NCBI GenBank assembly: GCA_949130495.1 | Contig: OX422216.1 | Location: 367,498,605-367,562,604, forward strand | From: Sambucus nigra | Taxonomy: Eukaryota; Streptophyta; Magnoliopsida; Dipsacales; Adoxaceae | Length of the DNA: 64,000 bases | Direction: 5' to 3' | Part shown: piece by piece, positions 56,961-64,000 of the stretch | How the letters are laid out: each line of letters opens with the position of its first letter | How positions within the stretch are numbered: the stretch's first letter is position 1 | The notes under the pieces: generated by a model | The model's input: the letters and a program-made list of their open reading frames with translations, nothing else | Database searches by the model: none | Told to the model about the DNA's origin: nothing | Program-made: the position numbers and the translations under genes

Positions 56961-59235
56961 TCCGACGTGTTCCGCAGATTCCTTCGTGAAGTTCGTGAAG
57001 CACTGTCTCGACCTCGCCTGGGTGGACGCATCTAAGGTAGGGGCCGGAGAAAGATCTTTTATACAAGTCGCCTCTCGTGGATAAGTGAAAGCGAGCAGCT
57101 TTGACTCTTATCTGGTGGGCGGTCCTTTTATCTTCTGGGAGCGTTCCGTTCTTCAAATAGCCTCTTAAGGGATCCATCCAGCTAGGGGCTGGTTCCAATT
57201 GGAGTATTTGTTTCGCTTTTGTTAGCTCGCAGTTGGGGTGAATGCTCGGGTAGCTAAGGAAATCGATAGGGATTATCCTTTTAAGGCTGGAATCAACTGT
57301 CGAGCTTAGGGCTGCCAAAGCGTCAGCGTGGCTGTTCTGCCCCCTGGGGAACTGCTGGATGTTGATTTCTTCAAAGTTTGTCATCAAGTTTCTTACCAAC
57401 GAGAGGTAGGCTGCCATCCTCTCGTCCTTCGCGTTGTAGTCTCCACTTATCTGATTGGAAACTAGTTGCGAGTCTCCGAATACCTGTAAATGCTTTGCTC
57501 CTAGAGTTTGCGCCCTTTGGAGACCTGCAATTAAAGCTTCGTATTCTGCTTCGTTGTTGGAGGCTGCAAATCCCAGCCTAATTCCTTGCTCGAGGACTGC
57601 ATTTTCTGGAGTGATGAGAACAATTCCTACTCCTGCCCCCTTTGAGTTGGAGGCTCCATCAACGAATAGCTTCCAGCTTCCCCCTGTAGCCTGGCTGTTT
57701 TGTTTTGTTGACTTAGGCTGGTCGAAGGGTTCTTCGCCTGTGAATTCAGCTATGAAGTCAGCGAGGATTTGACCCTTAATAGCTGTCCTTGGTTGAAATT
57801 GGATGTCAAACCGGCCGAGCTCGACTGACCACTTAGACAGTCTGCCCGACAAATCCGCCTTCCTTAGGACAGCCTTGAGGGGGTGTGATGTAAGGACAAC
57901 GATCGTATGAGCATCGAAGTAATGCTTCAGTTTCCTCGAGGACATTACTAGGGCGAATGCGAGCTTTTCCAATGGCAGGTAGCGCTGCTCGGTGTCTAGT
58001 AAGGTTTTGCTCGCGTAATAGATTGGATGCTGGATCCCTGCGACTTCACACATTAGCGCTGAGCTGATAGTATGGCTGGATACAGAGAGGTAGAGGTACA
58101 AGGGGTCCATTTGCTGTGGTATGACAAGCAGGGGTGGGGAGCTTAGGTAGGATTTGAGTTCGCCTAATGCTTGCGAGCAACCTGGGGTCCATTCTACCGT
58201 TTTGCTGCCTTTTAAGAGCTGGAAGAAGGGCTTGCATCTCTCGGAGGATTTAGAAATGAAACGGTTTAGAGCAGCGAGCATTCCAGTGAGCTTCTGTACA
58301 TCGCGGATTGTGCGAGGAGGTTGCACCCGTTTAATTGCATCAATCGGGTCCGGATTTGCCTCTATGCCACGTTTGCTGACCAAATACCCAAGGAACTTTC
58401 CTGACTGGACACCGAAGGAACACTTGCTCGCGTTGAGTTTCATTCGGTATTTCCTGAGGATTTCGAAGGTACTTGCCAGGTCCGAAAGGTGGTTTTCTTT
58501 CTCCTTGCTCTTGACGAGCATGTCGTCGATGTAGACCTCCATCGTGTCTCCCATCTGATTCTTGAACATTTTGGTAACCAGCCGCTGATAAGTTGCCCCT
58601 GCATTTTTTAGCCCAAAAGGCATTACCTTGTAACAGTATAAACCAACCGTCGTGATAAACGCCGTTTTATCCTGATCTGGTGCATACAGGGGAATCTGGT
58701 GATAGCCTGAGTATGCATCCAGGAAACTCATTCGCTCGTGAGCTGCAGTGGTGTCTACTAGTTGGTCTATTTTTGGAAGAGGGAAGCTATCCTTGGGGCA
58801 GGCTTTGTTGAGGTCAGTGAAGTCTATGCAAACTCTCCACTTACCGTTGCTTTTTGGAACTACCACTGGGTTGGATAACCATTTGGGGAATTGCACTTCC
58901 CGTATGGATCCTGCATCCAGTAGTTTTTTGACTTCTAGTTCTATTGCCTTGGCTTTCTCGGGAGAGGTTCGTCGTGCCTTCTGTGCTATCGGCTTGAATG
59001 TGGGATTGACGTGCAACCGATGGCACACCATATTGGGATCGATTCCTGGCAGCTCATAGGGTTCCCAAGCGAAAGCATCTATGTTGCTTCTGAGTAGGGT
59101 TAACAAATTCTTTTGCTCTTCGTCAGTGAGTGAGGTTCCGATCAGGAAGACTCTGCTGTTGTCGCCTTCTCTAGCAATTACTTCTACCAGGTCCTCTACA
59201 ACCCGCTCGGAGGGGAGGAGCCTGGTCTCTTCCAC
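56665..59235 (-). CDS. Tat-2 RT, RNase H and archaeal-type RNase H
   Basis: 856 open codons. RT shows SFLDAYSGYHQI (catalytic Asp present), VMPFGLKNAGATYQ and EVYIDDMLVKS. The first RNase H follows (KLAFALVMSSRKLKHYF, then PRTAIKGQILADFIAEF). The second, archaeal-type RNase H has LFVDGASNSKGAGVG, NNEAEYEALIAGL, GDSQLVSNQ and SHADALA. Having both RNase H domains defines the Tat lineage. The last ~60 codons are out of frame with integrase because of the shift near 56960. Upstream it is in the same frame as gag, separated only by the TAG at 59260-59262. Confidence 0.9.
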   Translation of the reverse strand: MEETRLLPSERVVEDLVEVIAREGDNSRVFLIGTSLTDEEQKNLLTLLRSNIDAFAWEPYELPGIDPNMVCHRLHVNPTFKPIAQKARRTSPEKAKAIELEVKKLLDAGSIREVQFPKWLSNPVVVPKSNGKWRVCIDFTDLNKACPKDSFPLPKIDQLVDTTAAHERMSFLDAYSGYHQIPLYAPDQDKTAFITTVGLYCYKVMPFGLKNAGATYQRLVTKMFKNQMGDTMEVYIDDMLVKSKEKENHLSDLASTFEILRKYRMKLNASKCSFGVQSGKFLGYLVSKRGIEANPDPIDAIKRVQPPRTIRDVQKLTGMLAALNRFISKSSERCKPFFQLLKGSKTVEWTPGCSQALGELKSYLSSPPLLVIPQQMDPLYLYLSVSSHTISSALMCEVAGIQHPIYYASKTLLDTEQRYLPLEKLAFALVMSSRKLKHYFDAHTIVVLTSHPLKAVLRKADLSGRLSKWSVELGRFDIQFQPRTAIKGQILADFIAEFTGEEPFDQPKSTKQNSQATGGSWKLFVDGASNSKGAGVGIVLITPENAVLEQGIRLGFAASNNEAEYEALIAGLQRAQTLGAKHLQVFGDSQLVSNQISGDYNAKDERMAAYLSLVRNLMTNFEEINIQQFPRGQNSHADALAALSSTVDSSLKRIIPIDFLSYPSIHPNCELTKAKQILQLEPAPSWMDPLRGYLKNGTLPEDKRTAHQIRVKAARFHLSTRGDLYKRSFSGPYLRCVHPGEVETVLHELHEGICGTRRRKISSLPSNKGRLLVAVYAKGLRSICPQMPKMPASRPHGPPACQRIKIPDQPLAFCPVGNGHRGTTTHRCRQSQIPVGRHRLLYQVDRGRTSGEHPRC

Positions 59236-59262
59236 TCCAGGCCTTCCATATTTTAATTGCTA
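59236..59262 (-). promoter_or_regulatory. UAG CAA UUA leaky-stop context between gag-PR and RT
   Basis: Minus strand: AAA TAG CAA TTA AAA, and the frame continues open on both sides (gag-PR 59263-61014, pol 56665-59259). UAG followed by CARYYA, here CAAUUA, is the tobamovirus-type readthrough context in plants. The alternative is a simple nonsense mutation, since Tat-2 has other stops. Confidence 0.45.
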
Positions 59263-61497
59263 TTTGGAAGGGATTGTACCTTCCTCCACCTTCTCGCTGG
59301 TTTGAACGTCTTTTTTCTCTGGCTTCGGTCGGATGGCCGCTATGAAGCACTTTCTTGCCATCGCCTGGTCGCCATGTATCTCCATCACTCCCCGCTCGGT
59401 GATATATTTGAGTTTCTGGTGGTAGGTCGAGGAGACTGCCTTCATAGCATGAAGCCATCCCCTGTCGAGGATGGCTTGATACGGTGAATCGATATTGACC
59501 ACCAAGAATTCGATCATTTTCGAAACATTTCTAGCGAGCACTGGTAGTACTATCTTGCCCAGAGGCATGGTCATTTTTCCAGCGAAGCCGACCAGAGGGA
59601 CAGTGGTTCCCTTTAGGTCGGCGATGTTCAACTTCAATTTTCTGAACAGGTCGATGTACATTACTTCGGATGAGCTTCCTTGATCGACGAGCAGCCTGTC
59701 GATATCAAAGTTGGCTATCCTGAGTGTAATGACTAAGGCATCGTGATGTGGGGTCCTTACTCCCCCAAGATCTGCATCCCTGAAAACAATATGCTTGTTG
59801 TAGTTGATGTCCTCTGCTCGCCGGCGTTTTCCTGCCTGTGATTTCGCTGGATCTATTTGAAAAGATTGCATTACTGCTGTCAGCTTCTTTACCTCCATCC
59901 GAACTGAGTTGCCCTGGATTTTCTTAACATCGGATACTCCATGGATTACCGCGAATTCGTGTCCGGTGTCGTCTTCTAACACGTTGTCGGGTTTTGCCTC
60001 CTTGTGGACAATCACTCTCTCTACCTTCCTTTCCATAAAGTTATTCAGATGTCCGGATTGGGCCAGCTCCTCGAGGTGGGACTTAAGAGCCTTGCAGTGC
60101 TCGGTCTTATGTCCTCCCTCTTTGTGAAAGGTGCATCTCAGCGCATTGTTTCTTTTCGATGGATCTCCTCCCATTTTTCGGGGCCATTTGATGAACGGCT
60201 CATCCTTGATCTTAGCGAGAATCTTATAAATTGGTTCTTTGAAGACGGTGTTGACCGCCTGGAACGACTTTGCAACGTCAGGGCTTCCTCCGTTCTTGGG
60301 GCCATTCTTGCTCCCATTCTTTCCTCCTTTTTTCTGGTTATCAACTTTCTCACTGCCCTTCGCGGCAAGCTTGGCTCGACCGTTCTCACCTACGTTAAGG
60401 CGGGTGACATCTTCCACCTTTGCGTATTTCTCAATTCGGGCCATCAGGTCATCAATGGTGGTTGCTTCCTTCTTTGTTAAGGACTGGTAAAGGAGGGAAG
60501 AGCTAGGTAGCCCAATTTTGAATGAAGCCACTGCCACCTCTTCCGCACAGTCTTCGACTTCGTTGAATAACTCCCAGTACCTCTTCGCGTAGTCTCGAAG
60601 TGTCTCCTGAGGAGTTTTCTTCATCGTCAATAGAGCATCCATCCTTTTGGTATGGTAACTGCTGGTGATGAATCGGGTCGTAAAGAGCTCGGCCAGGGAT
60701 TTGAAATTTCTGATGGATCGGTGAGGGAGTTTCTCGAACCATTTTTGGGCCACGTCATGAAGGCTCGAGGGAAAAATACGGCACATCAGTGCATCTCGGT
60801 GATTCCAGAGGGTCATAGCCTGCCGGTACTGCTTGACATGATCAATGGGATCAGTCTTCCCATCGTAAATCTTGAACCTTGAAATAGCAAACTTTTTGGG
60901 AGCTTCTTCTTCTTCAATTTCCCTTGCGAAGGGCGATTTCATCTGGGTCTTGAGGGCTCTCCTTGCGAGTTCTCTGGTTGTCCTGGTGCCGCGGTGAGCT
61001 GGATGTTGGTCCATCTCTCTGCGGACTAGGTTCCGTATGTTGTCGTCACTGTGAGCGGGGCTCTGATAGCGGCGAGCTTTTCTCAGTTGCTCGCGGAGGT
61101 CGTCGTCTGAGTCGCCACCTTCGAACCCTTGATATTGCCGCCTAGGGCTCCTTCATCGGCTGCGAGATTTGCTCTCTTGAGGGCTAGGAGTGCGATAGGG
61201 GCATCTCCTGGTATCAGAACGTAGTTCTTTTTCCAGTTTTTCCATACTTCTTTTCAGGCGAGCATTCTCAGCCTCATACATGCGAGAAGACTCCCTCTGC
61301 TCACGGAGCCTTGCTTCGTATGCATCGATCAATCTGGATATTTGAGTGGACCTTGCTGGTCCTTGACTTTCTTCTGAGGCTGGCCTTTCTAAGCGAGCCC
61401 CGTGATCTGATCGTCGGACTTCAGACCTAATCCTGCGAGGAGCGGGTGGCTCCTGAATATCTCCTGCTTGAGGAGCGTTGCTTCTGTGACCAGACAT
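59260..61497 (-). pseudogene. Tat-2 gag and protease
   Basis: Likely start ATG at 61495-61497 (MSGHRSNAPQAGD), about 50 bases after the primer site. A helical N-terminus (RLIDAYEARLREQRESSR) and an Arg/Ser-rich part are followed by an in-frame TGA at 61153-61155. From 61014 the frame is open for 584 codons: gag domain (ISRFKIYDGKTDPIDHVKQY, FEKLPHRSIRNFKSLAELF), a Lys/Asn/Gly-rich linker, a CX2HX4HX4C knuckle (CTFHKEGGHKTEHC), then protease with LLVDQGSSSEVMY. The TGA sits where CGA is plausible, in an SR-rich string, consistent with CpG decay. The frame ends at the TAG discussed separately. Confidence 0.85.
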
Positions 61498-61544
61498 CTT
61501 AGATTTTTCTTGGCGTGGGCTCTTCTCGAGGAAAGATAAACGCT

Positions 61545-61561
61545 TCCCACAGACGGCGCCA
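61545..61561 (-). other. Tat-2 primer-binding site
   Basis: TGGCGCCGTCTGTGGGA on the minus strand, two bases after the LTR end, identical to that of Tat-1. Confidence 0.85.
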
Positions 61562-61563
61562 AT

Positions 61564-61983
61564 TGTGGTGACAATTATTATGCAACACAAATAAATATGA
61601 AAGAGATAACAACCAAGAAAGGGTAAATAAAAGGCCAATCACACAACAACGGAGGTACGTGGTTCAGCAAAGAAGTGCCTACGTCCACGGTGGTTTAGTC
61701 AGTGTTATTTCTCTATATTCTGAGGAATAAGTACAGAGAATGCAACTTGTCCTTTGCCCCGGACTTAGGGTTTAATTTATACATGTGTGTGTTGGTGTAG
61801 TGGGGGTGATGGGTTCCTCTTTATTAGCCATCTCCCTTACATGGGATCATGTTCCCCCACAACTTCTCTTCATGGGATCGTGGAGTAACTAGATGAGTAC
61901 CAGAGGTGACGGGCCTGGGCTTTGGGCCGCTGAAGAGGGGCTACTCGTCCAGGCCTTATGGTGATAAAATCGGGGTATCCACA
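61564..61983 (-). repeat. Tat-2 5' LTR
   Basis: 420 bp, same ends as the left copy with six substitutions; followed at 61984-61988 by the second CACAT copy. Confidence 0.95.
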
Positions 61984-61988
61984 CACAT

Positions 61989-62370
61989 AATTCATAAAAA
62001 AAAAATTTGTAATACCTCATAGTCATCAACACTACCATCATCACTATCGCTAGAGTTATGATAAGAGAATACCTCCTCATTATCATTTGCCATGAGACAA
62101 GTAGCATTTGTCTCATCACTGCTTGATTCATCAATATTAGCATATAAGCAAGGGTCGAATTCTTCTTTTAAAATAAAGCTTGAAATGCAAGGTTGAGTAT
62201 GTGTCCATTTTCTTCTCACATAATGAAACAATGAATAACTACAAGACATCAAACATTTTAGCATACAAATAATAAAAATGTAGAGTGCAGCATTTAAAAT
62301 AAATACAGAAAAGTTTGTCATGATCTTTAACTTTATGATTGTTAAATCAAAATAAATAAGAAGAGCACTA
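61989..62370 (-). pseudogene. Sirevirus gag middle part and leader
   Basis: Upstream half of the gag remnant: DESSSDETNATCLMANDNEE, then SSDSDDGSVDDYEVLQI and a run of ten T, after which the reading frame continues across the Tat-2 insertion in another phase. The CLMAND..acidic string is typical of plant copia gag just before the coiled coil and knuckle. Only about 110 bases separate it from the primer site, so the first two-thirds of gag are deleted. Confidence 0.65.
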
Positions 62371-62382
62371 GCTCTGATACCA
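62371..62382 (-). other. Sirevirus primer-binding site (initiator tRNA-Met)
   Basis: Minus strand TGGTATCAGAGC, a perfect 12-base initiator tRNA-Met site, two bases after the LTR end at 62385. Confidence 0.9.
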
Positions 62383-62384
62383 AT

Positions 62385-63660
62385 TGTTGCCCAGATTCTA
62401 CTCAAGAGGGGGGGGGGGGGGTGAATTGAGTTTTTACAAACTTTAAGTCAAATTAAGATTTTAGAAAAATATTAATTTTAAATCACTTAGACAAATTTCA
62501 GATTAATAAAACTATAAAGAATAAATTTAACAATATCAAATAAATGCAACCAACTAATTTAAGCAACTAGAAATGCAGATTTTAACACACTAGGAATATT
62601 AATTTAATTTTTGTATTTAATATTAAGTGATATTTTGAAATTAATTATTTAATTCAAAAACAATTATTTTAACCTTAAAATTAATTTAGTCAAATTTCGG
62701 AATTAATTTATTTGCAAGATAGTGTGCTGAAAATATTAACTCAAGCAAGCATGTGCAAATAAATAAATAAAAGTGCGAAAAATAAATGACACCGAAATTT
62801 AACGTGGTTCGGCCAAATCCCGGCCTACGTCCACGCGCCTAGAGCCCCTGTATCCTTTGCGCTTCACTAAACCTGATCCACTTGCGGGTAGGATCAAACC
62901 ACCGCGTACAACTGTTTGCAAGCTAACTCCAAGCTTCAAACCCCGTGGCCCACTTGCGGGTAGGAACCAATCACCGGTACAAACCGAAGCTTCAACAAAG
63001 CTTCACAACAAATCTGAATTTTTGTAGTACAAGATACAATACTGAAACTCCTTAAAATACAATTTGTAATCTGAGTTTCTCCTTCTTGAATCAGACTTCA
63101 ATAAATGATGTTGAAGTAGGCACAAGTCTTCTTCTTCAATGATTGAGCAGATGATAAAATTTATTGCTCTCTTGAATGTGTAGCTGAGTAGTAAAATAAA
63201 TTCTCTCAATAAGTCCTTCTCATATTTTCGTTCAAGTCTGTTGTCTTCAATGCAGCTCTTCAAAGCTTTAAATGTGTCTTCCAAAAACTAGTTGTTAGAC
63301 ACATGCATTTTGAGCATTAAATGCTCCTAATTTGCTGAGGTGATGTAGCTGGAAATAATCTCCAAATCTGATATGCAAATCTTCATATTTATCTTTTCCA
63401 TAAAAATATAGCTATTGTAGCATGGAAGTAGACATCTGAAAAATATATGTCATTGAAAGTAGCTAGGTAGGTGACCCATATATTTTCTGCAAAAAGATTG
63501 TTAGTCCAAGAGATAAAAGACACAACTGAAGTATTTATGTGGAACCATTGTGTAAATAATATAATTGGTGTGTTAATAACATTTTTCTGTCAAGAAGATA
63601 AATGGGACACAGTAAGTACATGTACAGCTCAGTTATAGGTTTGCAATAATATATGTGTAA

Positions 63661-63703
<43 letters not shown>

Positions 63704-64000
63704 ACAGAAAAAAAATATATCCTATACTGATAATAAAATTTCCGAACAGATATAAAAATAAATTTCTCACAAATATATATATAAATAAGGATTTTCGATC
63801 TAAAATAAACAGATTCTGAAAGAGAATTTCGGACTGAAATAAAAAATTAGATTTCGGTCAGATATATAGAAAAATTTATTTCGGACAGATATTAACCAAA
63901 AAAACGGACTTGAGGTATATATAAAACGGATTTCGGATTGCACGTGTATAAATCAAATCAACTTTATTCAAAATGCCAATGATGGCATAGACTGAATAGC
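62385..64000 (-). repeat. Sirevirus 5' LTR, cut by the window end
   Basis: Matches 46347-48011; the remaining ~805 bases would lie beyond the window. A run of 14 G near 62407-62420 replaces a run of seven in the other copy. The 93-codon frame (63003-63284) is repeated here. Confidence 0.9.

Larger units (their letters stand above)
51494..61983 (-). mobile_element. Tat-2: full-length Tat-lineage Ty3/gypsy element
   Basis: 10490 bp, minus orientation, two 420-bp LTRs, perfect CACAT duplication. Minus-strand order: primer site, gag, protease, RT, RNase H, archaeal-type RNase H, integrase, then a 3' region with two plus-strand (antisense) genes, polypurine tract and 3' LTR. LTRs differ at six of 420 positions, which at the often used rate of 1.3e-8 per site per year would be about half a million years (inference). 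Pol is damaged by one frameshift and one TAA, and gag by one TGA, but catalytic residues are intact. Confidence 0.95.
46347..64000 (-). mobile_element. Pol-less Sirevirus (Ty1/copia) derivative, interrupted by Tat-2
   Basis: Minus-strand order: 5' LTR (from beyond the window to 62385), initiator tRNA-Met primer site, gag pieces (62260-61989 and 51493-50914), a non-coding stretch, polypurine tracts and 3' LTR (48816-46347). Tat-2 (51494-61983) sits inside gag with a CACAT duplication. Integrase, RT and RNase H are entirely absent, as is the gag N-terminus, so the element is a deletion derivative that would need help in trans. The G-rich polypurine tract before TGTT and the repeated tracts fit Sireviruses. 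The two LTRs differ at roughly 25 places plus indels over ~1.6 kb, more than the Tat-2 LTRs, which agrees with the nesting. Confidence 0.8.

Overview
The window looks like transposon-rich intergenic DNA of a flowering plant. No intact host gene is visible. Almost every recognisable stretch belongs to a plant transposable element: Ty3/gypsy of the Tat lineage with a second, archaeal-type RNase H; gypsy elements with ~3 kb LTRs that look Tekay/Del-like; a Ty1/copia Sirevirus derivative; CACTA, Mutator and hAT DNA elements; a SINE; and a foldback MITE. The background is AT-rich with many (TA)n tracts. The broken host-gene pieces resemble conserved angiosperm genes (MAP3K epsilon, RD19-type protease, cp31, TGA bZIP, PP2A B').

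Layout. 1-4982: decayed minus-strand Tat element (Tat-0) with antisense-gene remnant, 117-bp tandem repeats, integrase and RNase H remnants. 4983-15350: a CACTA-like composite carrying at least eight, probably nine, broken exon fragments from unrelated host genes, all on the plus strand, plus a nested Mutator MITE. 15351-24388: an old plus-strand LTR element with no coding capacity in its interior; its 5' LTR is split by a 3056-bp solo LTR with a perfect TSD. 25240-33630: minus-strand Tat-1, missing its left LTR, with a 1055-codon gag-pol frame but altered RT and integrase catalytic residues. 33631-39152: MITE, SINE, hAT element and unassigned DNA. 39153-45930: two related long LTRs facing each other. 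46347-64000: a minus-strand, pol-less Sirevirus derivative whose gag remnant was interrupted by Tat-2 (51494-61983), a young element with 420-bp LTRs and a perfect CACAT duplication.

The most interesting content: (a) Tat-2 carries, antisense to its own gag-pol, an apparently intact two-intron gene (52255-54360, 648 codons, with a poly(A) signal) and a second open antisense frame sharing a motif with it; eroded versions occur at the same place in Tat-0 and Tat-1. (b) Tat-2 gag and pol are in one frame separated by a single UAG followed by CAA UUA, the known leaky-stop context. (c) The CACTA-like composite is a same-strand collection of captured exons that keep splice-site-like borders. Host-gene and TE family names rest on motif recognition by eye; no database search was run.
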